A stretch of 64,000 nucleotides of DNA from contig NC_085141.1 of NCBI RefSeq assembly GCF_024139115.2, positions 429,306,338 to 429,370,337 of the forward strand, read 5' to 3'. Shown here in pieces: positions 1-11,215 of the stretch (position 1 is the first letter of the stretch; every line of letters starts with the position of its first letter). This stretch comes from Armigeres subalbatus. Taxonomy: Eukaryota > Arthropoda > Insecta > Diptera > Culicidae. The notes under the pieces were generated by a model, which was not told where the DNA came from, did not search any database, and saw only the letters and a list, made by a program, of their open reading frames with translations. Position numbers and translations under genes: made by a program.

Positions 1-2242
1 TTTTTTTGAAGGATTGCATGTATACAGTAATGCTGATCTGTTGTAAATCTGTAGCCGAAGCTGATAAATTTCCACGAACTCATTCAAATAACGGAAGATG
101 ATTTGAGCGGTTTCTTTTGTTAATAAAAAAAATGATCTAGAGGTCGTACTGGACTTTGCACAATACATCCAGGGAATCCAATGTCGGAAGTGCATGATGA
201 GAGGAGTTTGTAAAAAATGAATTCACAAATAACCACAGATTAAAAAGATTTACACATAATGTGAATAACGAAGGCTAATGAGTCATTAATGAGGTAGAAG
301 CGGCAATGCATTTTTATCCATATACGATGCTTGTCTTTGATAAATATGCAATGCATATACACATTCCAGCCGCTGATTATAATAATCGTTCTACTCATAA
401 TTGTCTGATGTGATCTATTTAAAAAAAGCAAGTCCATTTGCTCTTAACTCTTTATATGGGCGATCACAATTCACAAGTTACTTCAAATTCAAGAATACAT
501 AATGATGTGTAATTTTGAAGTTTAGCAATCATAAGCTCACAAGACAATCATTTGCTCACAAGACAATATGAGGCGTCCTCCACCTGATTAATTGAACAAG
601 ATGGGACAATTAGGCAAACAATTGCAGTGTGTTTAATCGCTAAAATCAGCGATGTTAGAAAATCGCTTCTAGCGACCAACGAACATGTACACAGCTTATG
701 TGAGATCTATTAGCATCATCGTCAGTAAGCGATGCTTTTGCGCTCTCCAGCCTTGTTCGTGCGGAGCGTTTCGGGTAGTGAGTTACCATGATCTCAAGAG
801 AACAAGATACACGTAAATCGGTGTCGTCTACACTCACAGCTTGCAACTCACGCGATTTAACGTTTATTGCGAGAGCACGCAAAAAGCCGTTACTCTCAAT
901 GTGTACAGTTGTAGACATCAAGTTAATCGGAACATGTACAACTTACGATCAACTGGAATCGAATCACGATCAATGCTGCAATGATCGTGATTCTTCCTTT
1001 CAAATCGGACATGTGCTTTCGCTAGAGGCTGCCCGTTCACATCGTTCACATGCGGAACGGCATGTTCTTATGTTTTTTACGGTGCAAATAAAAGGAAACA
1101 CGTAGGCGCGCGTCGAAAATACGCGGGCATAAATACTCGCCGGTGGAATTCAGGGTGCGCATCCGCGTGACTCCTGCGTATAGTCTTTAACAGCTTAAAC
1201 TGACATTATTTAGAAAACTGACACATTTTAGAAAATTCAAACATCCTTCTATTAGTTGCATTAACTAAATGACGGTTATAAAGTTGTTAAAATAGTGAAA
1301 CATAGAGAGTCCATTTCCCGATACTTTTCTTATCCCGGAAAAGATTAAAAACATAGTTTTAAATTCCCTCCAATACTGCGAGGCCAAATACTTCAGAACT
1401 AAGCCTAAATTCAGGTTAAAAATACTGCTTGATTTCTGATAAGGGATCTATTTAATAGCAAAAATTCGTTGCTGAAAACAATTTGGAATGTTCGTCACTT
1501 TGGTGCAATTTTATTTTCGTGACATTAACAACAGTTTGCTTAACACAGCTTAACAATAGTTTGCATTGTGCTTTAAACGAATCACACTATGTGTCACAAA
1601 TCGCAACACCAGCATACAGCAATGTCAAATAATTCAATTCCCAGTTTTCATTCAAAAGTTACTACGAGGCCTTCCCCTTTGAAAATTTGAATTTGTTGCG
1701 ATTGTTTAATCGATTCTTATAAGGAATATGTTTGTTCAAGGATATTAACATCCATTTTTGGTAGCATAATTTTGCTTTATATTTTCATAGCCTTTCTTTA
1801 GAAATAAGTTTCTTCTCTAGGTTTCATATCGCTTTCATATCACACTTCAAGTTTTCATCAATTTCGTTGCCAGGATTGAAGCAGAGGCGACATTTCAATT
1901 GATAATGTATCCATCTTTTCTTCAAAATCTAAAAATCGAGATTTTTTGGACTATGGAACCCAGTAATTTTAACAACAAAATTGTCATTACCGAGAGTTCG
2001 GCATAAATGAAAAAGTCAAATAAATATGATCATAACTGAGTTAGTCAGTAAATGAGGATTTGTTTTTTGGAATCCTATTTTACTGACTGACAATCAATGT
2101 TCATTTGCATAAAATAAAAGTATAAAGTAATAAAGACTTTGGCAGTTTTTGATTGATAGAGATTGAATGAAAAAAAATCTCTCACTTATTATCATCATCA
2201 CTTACGATATGTAGCATAATATGACAAATGTTTAGTAGAAAA
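1..2242. other. Intergenic, no gene recognised
   Basis: AT-rich DNA with only short random frames. A less AT-rich patch at about 650-1190 contains overlapping frames on both strands, none resembling a known protein. Within it, a 12-bp inverted repeat (GAATCACGATCA) lies at about 960-993. No splice-flanked exon or clear transposon end is visible. Confidence 0.5.
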
Positions 2243-2296
2243 ATGGAGTATAGCCAAAGCTTCTTGATAACTCAAGAAGCTTTGGCTATACTCCAT
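2243..2296. repeat. Perfect 25-bp hairpin with 4-nt loop
   Basis: The arms 2243-2267 and 2272-2296 are exact reverse complements separated by TAAC. Transcribed from either strand this would form a perfect 25-bp stem. Complete identity suggests a recent origin. It could be a tiny MITE or a small-RNA precursor, but perfect pairing is unusual for an animal miRNA. Confidence 0.9.
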
Positions 2297-2793
2297 GATA
2301 ATTTCTTTTGAAAATTTGCAAAGGCAGAGGGCATCGATGCATTTCGACTTGTTTTACACAGCTATGCGATCTGTGGCTGAGTTTTGTAAAACACAAAAAA
2401 GTTCACTTTTGGAAACGCAGGTCCAACCAGCACAATTTACAAAATAATTTTTAGCTCAACGGGTAAGACAAAAGCAACAAAACAAGAGCGAGAAGCCCTA
2501 CAACCATGTTTTGTATTTTCAAAAGGCTGGTCGGCAAATTTTAATTTTTTACCGATGACGCTGTATAAATTTCTACCGACTTTTTGTGCCGTTCAGCATT
2601 TTATGGATTTAATGATTCATTCAGCAAAAATAAATAGTCAAAATAATCAACAGAATTTGTTACCGAGACTCGGGAATTTATTACTGACAAACGTTGTTGG
2701 TCTACTAACAAACTGGAATTTCAGTAAAAAAGAAATTTTCTAGTTGAAACTCGGCATACAAAATACCGAACTGCTGATTAAGTGTATATACAT
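2297..2793. other. Non-coding repeat-like stretch
   Basis: No gene is recognised. At about 2530-2780 there are several ACCGA/TCGGCA/TCGGTA-type words like those in the hairpin element at 12863-13025, so this is probably a decayed member of that MITE group. Confidence 0.35.
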
Positions 2794-2996
2794 CCGTCTA
2801 AGACGAATTAAGTACTGTCCATTTAATTCCACCAGTTAATTTTCGTTATCTTTGCAGATACGTATTTCGACCACAACTGTGTGGTCGTCTTCAGTGTCTT
2901 GTACTTGACTCGACTTGACTCGAAATACGTATCTGCAAAGATAACGAAAATTAACTGGTGGAATTAAATGGACAGTACTTAATTCGTCTTAGACGG
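2794..2996. mobile_element. Palindromic MITE, 77-bp perfect arms
   Basis: Arms 2794-2870 and 2920-2996 are perfect reverse complements around a 49-bp loop. The ends read CCGTCTAAGACGA / TCGTCTTAGACGG. Diverged pieces of the same family occur at 6133-6200, 14499-14670, 21022-21115, 25873-26050 and 63185-63290, and share GGAATGT(C/A)TTC and the AAATGGA-AGTACT block. No coding capacity. The superfamily is not assigned. Confidence 0.88.
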
Positions 2997-3375
2997 TTTA
3001 ATACATTCCACTAAACGAGCTTAATATATTTTTCTGTATATACATGTTTCAAATCAAAATCTTCCACATAATGTACATTTTCACATCTGAGTTTCAAAGC
3101 ATTCTAAATTTAGAACACAAAGCGCCCATTCCGCTTGAGGTCATTACGCTATGAAACTCTCTTACCCTCTTGATCTTAATATCCCATTTTAAAAAATAAT
3201 AGGTCCAAACCTGCCAAAACCATTATCCTTCATTTCCTTCAAAAATTTGTAAAAATATTTAAAAAACACGAGAAAAAAATATGCTGGTACATACTTATCG
3301 GAAAACAATTCTCGGATATTTCGAGTAAAAAATCGAAAGGAGGGACAAAAGTTAAAAATAATTTTTGTAACGTCC
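2997..3375. other. Spacer, no gene
   Basis: AT-rich spacer between the palindromic MITE and foldback element A. An 81-codon minus-strand frame overlaps the end of element A and resembles nothing known. Confidence 0.4.
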
Positions 3376-3600
3376 TTAACCGTTGTGTGGCCGGCAAAAA
3401 ACACCCTTAACAGGCAGGGTACCCGGGTACCCACAAAAATAAAATGCTTATATCTCGGGAATTTTTCAACCGATTTTAACTATTCTGGGCTTATTCGATT
3501 CAGAATTTTCTCTTCTATGAAGATGTTATCAGAATGAACCGATCCGGCCAATTCGATCCCTGGAAAATCCGGATTTCCAGGAACATGTCCTGCATAAATG

Positions 3601-4070
3601 ATACTGATTGTGGATTTCGGTAGCTAATCAGCTATATGGGTATCAAACTTATTGAAATTTAATCACTAGATTGATTTTTATCGATTCCATCAGAAGTGCA
3701 GATTTTCGATTGGCCATTCCAGAACAGGTTCCTCGATGGGTCATAGGTGGCCATGAACATTGATCAATGGAACATCAACAATATGGGTATCAAACTTCAT
3801 GAAATTAACTCTTGCGTATGTCCTTCATGATCCTAGGCTCACCAGACAAGTTGACTCCGGAGTGGCCATTCTGGAACAGGTTCCCAGGGAGCCGGGGTTG
3901 ACCAAAAACATTTCTCATTGGAACCCCAACAATATGGGTGTCAAACTTCTTGAAATTGTCTCAAGCGTTTATTTCTGATCTATTAGGGTACATCAAACAA
4001 GTTAACCCCGGATTGCCAATTCCGGAATAGGTTCCCTGAGGAGTCAGGAATGTTCATAAACATTTTCAGA
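3601..4070. repeat. Left-arm degenerate tandem repeat of element A
   Basis: About three units of roughly 150-180 bp, each with ATATGGGTATCAAACTT-like, GGCCATTCCGGAACAGGTTCC-like and GGAACCCCAACA-like words. The array is inverted relative to 7480-8100. Frames across it are not conserved, so it is not a repeat protein. Confidence 0.65.
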
Positions 4071-4586
4071 GCCGCATTTTGTTTTAAATCAATTTATCTA
4101 GCAATGTGAGTGCAAAATCAAAGCAAGGACCACTCATTGACGCCGGGTGATCAGCAGGAGACCCACCATAAGATTCCGGACACTCGGAGATATGATCGAT
4201 TCCAGAAATTCTTCTAGACAGATGCGACTTTTCATAAACCGTTTGTTTTAACATTGTCACATCAAAACCAATACATACTACAAAAGTTTGTTCTAGAAAT
4301 TTGCGCCTTTTTTATAAACAATCCGTTGTAAAGTAAATGTCCAGGGCCATCAATTGATTCCAGGTGGACACTAAGTTATCCTTGGGAAGCTCCAAATCAT
4401 CCGGAGCAGTGGTTAATTCTTGAAATTCGTCATTTGTTGTGAGAGCAAAATTAATGCAAGGGCTACCTGGTGGTCCCCAAATGGTGCTCCAGAAGTACAG
4501 GGACATCCAGAGCAGTGGTCAATTATTGCAGTTCTAGAAACTTTCGAAAATCGTTTGTAATAGCAGTATAGAAGCAGAGTCTTTAC

Positions 4587-4746
4587 TCGCGCTTAGAATC
4601 GTAGGGGCGTAACTGTATTGATCGATTTCTCTTCATCGATTTTATATTCACTTCAGGTAGAAGATGCAATCATCCTTCATTACAACCATGAACTCGTCGA
4701 AGATAAATCGATCAAAACAGTTACGCCCTTATGATTCTAAGCGCGA
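4587..4746. mobile_element. Short MITE nested in element A
   Basis: Inverted ends TCGCGCTTAGAATC and GATTCTAAGCGCGA continue inward through AGTTACGCC and ATCGATC blocks, giving arms of about 40 bp in 160 bp. Non-coding. Confidence 0.75.
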
Positions 4747-4899
4747 GATTGCCAATATAATTCATTGATCCCGAGTGGCCACCAAGAAGTCCTCCTGAAA
4801 TACCGGAATTCCCGAAGCAATCGTCATTTCTTACATTTTGTTGTCAACAGTTGCGTAATCGTGAACAATTTTTTTGTAACAAAGTAAAAAGAGAGGGAG

Positions 4900-5150
4900 A
4901 AGCGAGTGGGCTTGGTAGTCATAAGGCTACTGCTTCTGCCTCATACGCGAGAGGTCGTGGATTCATTCCAAGGTCCGTTCCATTCTCCTACTTTGTATCT
5001 TTCTTTATATTTATCTCTAGCAATCGCTAGAACTGGAAATGGACTTCCATACCATTTCCATTTCTATTCCTTCAACTTGACTATTCTAGCAGTATCTGCT
5101 AGAATTGAAAATGAACTAAAGAGCTTGTTTCCTACATCCAATTAGAAATT
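4900..5150 (+). repeat. Degraded tRNA-derived SINE
   Basis: The head (GGGCTTGGTAGTCATAAGG..., then GTCGTGGATTCATTCCAAGG) resembles the tRNA-like head of the better preserved SINE at 20498-20950, including the following CCTACTTTGTATTTCT stretch. The B box is mutated. It lies inside element A. Confidence 0.55.
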
Positions 5151-5445
5151 CCATCAGTTGCTTTCTATCTATAACATTGGCAGTTCGTTAACCAAGACGG
5201 ACCTCTGCCACTCGAACCTTGACCCAAAAATTCCAATAAATTCCGTACGAACTCGTGGCAAGTGCAGAGGTATATTCGGCTTGCAGTGGGCGAGTGATTG
5301 CATCATCATTTCATCCCCCTTCTCTACATTGACTTGCATTCTGAATCCACCGATAATCTGTGTGAAAAAAAATGTAACTAGATCCGCTCCCTCAGTAGAT
5401 GAAGAAACTGGCTAGTCTTATCAATTTCTTCGTTCCAGTTTCAAA

Positions 5446-6090
5446 ATCTACCTGTCTGGCCGTGGAGGCCGATCAACGACGGATGAGATGTTTAGCCTGA
5501 AGATGATCCCTTATGAATTTCGGGAGTACAACTTGCAGACTCACCATCTGTCTATTGATTTCAAAGCAGCGTACGATTCAGTGAAAAGAAATTATCTGTG
5601 GCAGACATTGTCTAAACATGGTTCTCCGGCGAGGCTGATTACGATGATACGTGCAACGCTTGATGACTCGAAATAAAGTATTCGGGTTGCAGACGACGTA
5701 TCAACCGCGTTTGTGACCGTGGAGAGATTGAAGCATAGTGACGCGATGTAAAAAGAGGCGGACAGGAAAGCTTTTGACGTTTTCGAGCGAAAAGTGCTAG
5801 GTACAATTCTCGATGGGAAACTAGAAAAAGATGTGTAGCGCAGACGCATGAATCACGAGCTGTATCAAGAAGAAAATATTGTGAATCGTAAAAATACGGC
5901 AAACTCCAGTGGGCCGGTCACTTAGTGCGAATGTCGGAAGAAAGAATAGCACAAACAATATTCACCAGAGATCCGGATAGAGGCCAGTGACTTCGCTGAA
6001 GGCCACGAACACGCTAGCTGCTGCACGCGGTGGAATCGGACCTGGGAACCCTAAACGTTTATGAAAACTGGAGGAACATCACCCAAGATT
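5446..6090 (+). pseudogene. RTE-like LINE reverse transcriptase, broken
   Basis: A frame ending at 5673 contains GRSTTDE followed by NLQTHHLSIDFKAAYDSVKR, the RT palm motif with its first catalytic Asp. It hits an early TAA at about 5674. After an internal deletion, about 5763-6090 reads ERKVLGTILDGKLEKDV, then RRRMNHELYQEE and, in another frame, the GHLVRM region, which is the extreme C terminus in this LINE group. The catalytic (F/Y)xDD block is missing. It is a dead internally deleted copy inside element A. Similar fragments lie at 8620-8810 and 48505-49260. Confidence 0.75.
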
Positions 6091-6807
6091 GACAATTGTG
6101 GAGCTCTACAATACGTCAGTCAAATGTTGTTTAGAGCTTCTAGTGGAGTGTCTTCACTTGTCATAAGACGATTTCGTACTTCCCATTTTATTCCATCACT
6201 TGAAGTGAACGAACGATTTATTGAAAGTCGCAGAATTATTGGATGTATTGTGGCTATACGTTTAGATTGCATCAATTATGCTCTCACATTTCTCAACAAG
6301 CGATTTCTAAAAACTCACAACTTTCTAGGACGACTTAAAAATTGGCACATCTTCGAAAGTTCCGAAGCTTTCAAAATCGATTACCTTTTCGGCTATTCCG
6401 GAGCTTTTGGAGCATCATAGTGACCTCCAGGGTCAACGGTCGGTTCTGGTATTGGTATTGGTCTCATTCTGATGCATAAATCGTTTTGTGAAACAATACG
6501 GTTTACGAGGATGAATTCAAAATTGGCCCTTCTCTCAGAATGTTCCGGAGTTCCCGGAGGACCATTTAGCGGAATTTTGCTGTCACATGTATAACAAACA
6601 ACTGTATTCTAGGACAATTTTCAAGAATTTGTCTCTACTATGGGTGTTCTGGACCTTCAGTGCCAGATGACCAATGGTGGTCAATTCGTTGTTTATGCGA
6701 TGATTTTACTCTCACAATGCTACAACAAGTAATAGTTTCTAAGACGGATTTCCAGAATTGGCATATCGCCAACAATAGATTTATAAAAAAATCGCTACTT
6801 CAAAATA

Positions 6808-7170
6808 CAGTCGCCTCTAGACGTCTCGATATTGGAGGGACCATCGAGATAAGGAGAGATCGAGGAATGGGAGGAAAATTGAAATTGTACTAGATTGAAA
6901 AAGCTCGTTGCTATGAAAAACGACAACAAAACAAATGTAATCGCTTGTTGTTTATGCGTTTGTTATTGTCCAAAAATGGTCTAGTAGCCTTGAAATACGA
7001 ATATATCGAACAAAATATGACCAGAACGCATCGAGATAGAGAGATATCGAGCTAGGGAGGTTATCGAGATGTAGAATGCCCAAATGTATGTAGATTGAAG
7101 GGACCGAGAAAACCATCAACATGAGGAGAGATATCGAGATATAGAACATCGAGATGTGGAGAGTCGACTG
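6808..7170. mobile_element. pogo/Tc1-like MITE, TA-flanked
   Basis: It begins TA|CAGTCG (6806) and ends CGACTG|TA (7171). Subterminal CTCGAT/ATCGAG words repeat at both ends in opposite orientation. The CAGT ends and TA duplication fit Tc1/mariner-pogo. Only 363 bp, no transposase. Nested in element A. Confidence 0.72.
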
Positions 7171-7479
7171 TATAATCTTCTACACCTGGTCATTTCTCCT
7201 GATGTTCCAGCACTTTATAAAAACCACTTAGTGGCCATCCGGGATGAATGAGTAGTCCTTGTATTGATTTTGCTCACTCATTGCTACAACACTAAAATTC
7301 TAAAAAGTCTCAGTTTTCTAGGATAAACTTTCAGAATCGGCAACTTCTCCGGATGTTTTGGAGCTTTCGGTGGTCCACTTAGTTGCCTTCTGGTGTCAAA
7401 GGGTGGTCCTTGCAATGATTTTGCTCTCAACACACGGATTACAAAAAACGGCAGCATTTTTTTTAAATTATATTTATTT

Positions 7480-8100
7480 ATATTGACAAGTATTTATGGC
7501 CACTTAAGACCCTACGGGGAACCTGTCCTGGAATGGAAACTATAAAAGCAGCACGTCTGGTGGCTCTAAAACAATCAGAAACAAACTGCTGAGGCAATTT
7601 CAAGAAGTTTGATGCCCATATTGTTGAGGTTCCATTGAAAAATGTTTATGACCATTCTTGGCCCCACTGGGAATCTGTTCCGAAATGGCCACTCAAATTT
7701 TCGCACATCTGTTGGAACCAAGATAATAAACAAAAGTCTGCTGTAGAAGTTTCAAGAATTTTAACATCCATTTTGTTGGGGATCCAATGAGAAATGTTTT
7801 TGGCCAAGCAAACCCCCCCTCCTTCCCCACCCGGGAAACTTGTTCCAAAATGGCCACTCCGGAGTCAACTTGTCAAGAACACACCCTGGAAATAATTTCA
7901 AGAAGTTTGATACCCATATTGTTGATGTTCCCTTGAAAATTATTCATGGCCATCTATGACCCCTCGAGGAACCTGTTCTGGAATGGCCAATAGAAGATCT
8001 GCACGTCTGATGGACCCAAATCAATAAAAATCAACCTGCTGATGAAATATCAAGAAGTTTGATACCTATATTGCTGATTACCTATCGAAAATCATTTATG
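7480..8100. repeat. Right-arm degenerate tandem repeat of element A
   Basis: Three to four diverged units containing CAAGAAGTTTGATACCCATATT, TTGTTGA-GTTCC and GAACCTGTTCTGGAATGGCC-like words. They are the reverse complement of the left-arm units at 3601-4070, so the element would fold into a long imperfect stem. Confidence 0.65.
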
Positions 8101-8619
8101 CAGGACATGTCCCTAGAAATCCGGATTTCCCGGTGATCTGAGGGACCGGACCGGTCCAATACTGGAACAGTATGATAAAGGACAAAATTCTGAATCGAAT
8201 AAGCCCAAAACGGTTGAAAACGGTTAAAAATTGCCAAAGATATAAGCATTTTAGTTTCGTGGGTACCCGGGTACCCTGCCGGCCATTTAAAGGGTAAAAA
8301 AATGTCGGAACCCCTCCCTCAACCCCTCCTTAATAAAAATTTCAGTTAACCCGTACAATCGATTTTGGCCGTCATTATTGTGGATATGACAGAGTTTCAA
8401 CCTCCTACTATGACAATTCATTTAGATATCGCGAATTGAATTCCAAAAAGGTACCCGGGTACCCAGCCGGCCACACAAGGGTTAATAAATCTACGAACTT
8501 GTTGCTTTAGGTAGATGAATTAAATTATATTTTGCTTGCTTTGCTTTGATAACATTGCTTTAGAAATTAGGGTCACAGATTTTACGTTCTTAACGTTTTT
8601 ACTGATTTTGAAGGTTGCT

Positions 8620-8810
8620 ATAAAATGATCCTCTCTTTAAGACAGGGCACAGACTGGTGTGCGCCAATTACCGAGGAATAACCCTCCTTAATTCAGCGTA
8701 CAAAATTATGTCCAGAATTCTGTTCAACAGATTGAGACCGCTTGAAAAGTACATCTTCGGCGAATACTAGACAGGGTTTCATGAGAACCGAACAATGACG
8801 ACTTACTGGT
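8620..8810 (+). pseudogene. LINE reverse transcriptase fragment
   Basis: The frame reads KTGHRLVCANYRGITLLNSA, then a KIMSRILFNRLRPLEKYIFG segment, stop, TGFHENRTMT. This is the start of the RT domain of RTE-like LINEs (NYRGITLLN, GFxxxRxTxxQ). A TAG at 8768-8770 replaces the Gln expected before the GF motif. It lies just right of element A, truncated on both sides. Confidence 0.72.
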
Positions 8811-10480
8811 AATACTTGATGGAAACAGAAGTATATTACGGACTTATAGGATATTTTTTCCAATAACATGCTCGTATATTAATAATGGCATTCGCAAAAG
8901 AACAATTTCGGCATCATTTGTGTCCTTTTTGCTTTTTCATGCTGTTGGCTAAAAACAAAATCCAAATTCCAATGAGCATCGCACCTAGTTCGCACTTAAA
9001 TTGAAAGCTACTCAGTAAGAATTTTGCTTTCAAATTTTAAAGACATTGCTTCTTCCCACGTCAATAGTTTGAAGATTTTAAAAAGTATCTAACTATCGAA
9101 GTTTTCGAAACTACAGAAATAAAATGGGAACAAAGTACACATAATGTTAAATAATTAGTTGAGGGGCTTCAATCTACAGTGCACATAATTAAGCAAGCGC
9201 GCTCAACGTCCCGCATGTAGTCATGCAAAGAAAACAGAAAGACACTCACGCTCTAGGGGCAAATAGTTGTCACGATTCGTTCGTAGGTAGAACGGCTAGA
9301 GTAACTCATTTCTCAGAGCAAGACTCAATCTTGCAATATTTTGGTATGTGCGAGTGTCCAAGGTAATAACATTCAATCGTAAAAGATGGGAACTCAATGT
9401 TGTTCGTAAATTGTACAGATCGCGATCTGTACAGTTTAGGATAAACGTCGAATCGGATCATGTTCGTCCGATTTTCATCGCTGCTAAAAATAGATGAATT
9501 AGAATGCAGATTCAAACGGCTTCCGCATTTTGTTAATTGTTGATTGATATCTGTGTGTTTACTCCTTCCCAATTTCAACGCGTTCTTTTGTCTTCGTGAA
9601 GTATGGTGAATCATTTGGTAGGTCTTTGATAGATAACAACACTAAAGGAAATTGATATTTTTGTAAACAAGTGCCTCGCATTTACTTGGTGGACGACCGC
9701 CAAGGTGATCCAGATACGGAGAATAACAAACTTTATTCAAGCAATATGAATAGATATGCTTCCACTAGTATAAGAGATAAAATATTGTCGAATCAATATT
9801 GACCGTACGGATATTGCGCACCGTTCATCGCTAGCTATAGGCACTAATTATTGTTAAATAAGTTCGTGAGCAACGATAAATCCCTCCCCATAACTTCTAC
9901 TTTCAGACCCATTTCGGTGGACATGGCTATTCGCATATACTGACCAATATTCTGATGCGTTTGTCGTTGAAGGGAATCGATATCAAAACCGTTGACAACA
10001 TCACTATCAAGAATCCGGCAAGGTGGTTGGAAATGAAAATTTGAGACTAAGCAATAACGGTCAGCATTAAGGAGAAAATGAGAAGTTTGCGTGTCAAGCA
10101 GATATCGTTTTATGATTCTAAAAAGAGTTATACATTAGAATAGCTGTAAAATTGTAAGAATATTTTCAATTAAGAAGATGAGAGTGTATTGCATGAATTT
10201 GTACTATTCATTCGATTGAAATATCCGCGTAATTCGTCTCCAACTGTAAGCTCGTCTTCTGTATTTAGTACTAGACTTCCTTGAAAAAAAAACTAGGTAT
10301 ACATGTCAAGATGTAAAGTAATGGAATTATCGAAATAATGTCAAATAATATAATTTAGATGTTCTTATAATAAAACCATTGAAAAATAAAACTATACCCC
10401 CGGCTAAGTTGCTACTTTTAGGTGAATAGAAGAATCCTTCAATAAATAGTTGTTAACATCGTTGATGTCCTTTGCGTTTC
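8811..10480. other. Intergenic, no gene recognised
   Basis: AT-rich, with no supported coding region. A 102-codon minus-strand frame (9306-9614) has no recognisable domain or splice context. A 22-bp palindrome lies at 9412-9433. Confidence 0.45.
9412..9433. repeat. 22-bp perfect palindrome
   Basis: The half-site TGTACAGATCG is followed immediately by its reverse complement. It has no spacer and no obvious transposon context. It could be a dimeric regulator site or chance. Confidence 0.6.
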
Positions 10481-10500
10481 AATTAATCCTGCTGTGAATG

Positions 10501-10560
10501 TATAAAAGGAACCGAAAGTGTTGGAAACTATTCAGTTGTAAAGTGGCAATTGACATAATT
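10501..10560 (+). promoter_or_regulatory. Candidate TATA/Inr core promoter, possibly globin
   Basis: TATAAAAG begins at 10501 and an arthropod initiator-like TTCAGTTG lies at 10531-10538, putting the A of TCAGT 33 nt downstream, near normal TATA spacing. The nearest downstream same-strand gene is the globin. Its ATG exon has a good splice acceptor just upstream (17720-17727), which implies a non-coding first exon. A possible donor (CG|GTAATA) follows at 10561. Linking this promoter to the globin is inference. Confidence 0.4.
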
Positions 10561-11020
10561 CGGTAATAACGCGGATATAGTGATTATGATATAGTATAGT
10601 GTCGTATATTCGAATTTAAATTTCAAAGTCTTTATAAAATTTCATATCAACTTTCGTGTTAAAAAAATGTGCAGATCTAGTGGTTGATAGATAAGCGTGC
10701 CTGATTCTCGCATCATTGGGTCTCTGTTCAATCCCTGGAGGTCATGTATTTGTTCCCTTTGGACATTACAAGCTTCAGAAAAAGATTTTGTACTGGATGT
10801 TAAAAGATTCCAATCTAGTTTTAGAATGTTGTTTTATTTGAACTTTAACTTGCTATTTTCAATTCAAGTTCGAAAATCGGATGTAACTTGGTCGCACAAA
10901 AAAAATTTGAACAATATTATAATATTTGATGGTTATTTGAAAGATATGATATATATCTATCTTTTTTTTTCTTTTGATTATTACTGTTTGACCATATTTT
11001 TAGCATTCTTATAGTATTTG

Positions 11021-11215
11021 GGGCCTTCCTTAGCCTAGTGGTTACAAAACAAAACCATGCTGAAGGTGGCTGGCATCTATTCCCTTGTGAATCTGTAAAA
11101 TTATTGGATTGGAAGTTTTCTTGACTTCCGTGGGTATAAATGTATCATCGTGTTGCCAAAGGTTTTTGGCATGCAAAAAATTATAAAGCGCGGCAATCTC
11201 GCAGGATTATAGAAA
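11021..11215 (+). repeat. Degraded Feilai SINE copy
   Basis: GGGGCCTTCCTTAGCCTAGTGG, ACCATGCTGAAGGTGGCTGG and GTATCATCGTGTT match the head and middle of the intact copy at 23251, with many substitutions and an altered B box. The copy fades after about 11160. Another scrap of head-like sequence lies near 11750-11790. Confidence 0.7.

Larger units (their letters stand above)
3380..8481. mobile_element. Foldback element A, piggyBac-like ends
   Basis: A 5.1-kb element flanked by TTAA on both sides (3376-3379 and 8482-8485). The termini are inverted: left CCGTTGTGTGGCCGGC, right GCCGGCCACACAAGGG. Next to the ends are 14-16 bp GGTACCCGGGTACC palindromes (3417-3432, 8261-8276, about 8450-8463). Further in, the arms stay inverted for hundreds of bases: both hold ATGCTTATATCT, GGGCTTATTCGATTCAGAAT and CCGGATTTCC blocks, then degenerate tandem units. 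TTAA duplications with CCC-type ends are characteristic of piggyBac transposons. No transposase frame is visible, so it is non-autonomous. The interior carries several later insertions. Element B at 41292-46366 is a diverged relative. Confidence 0.75.
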
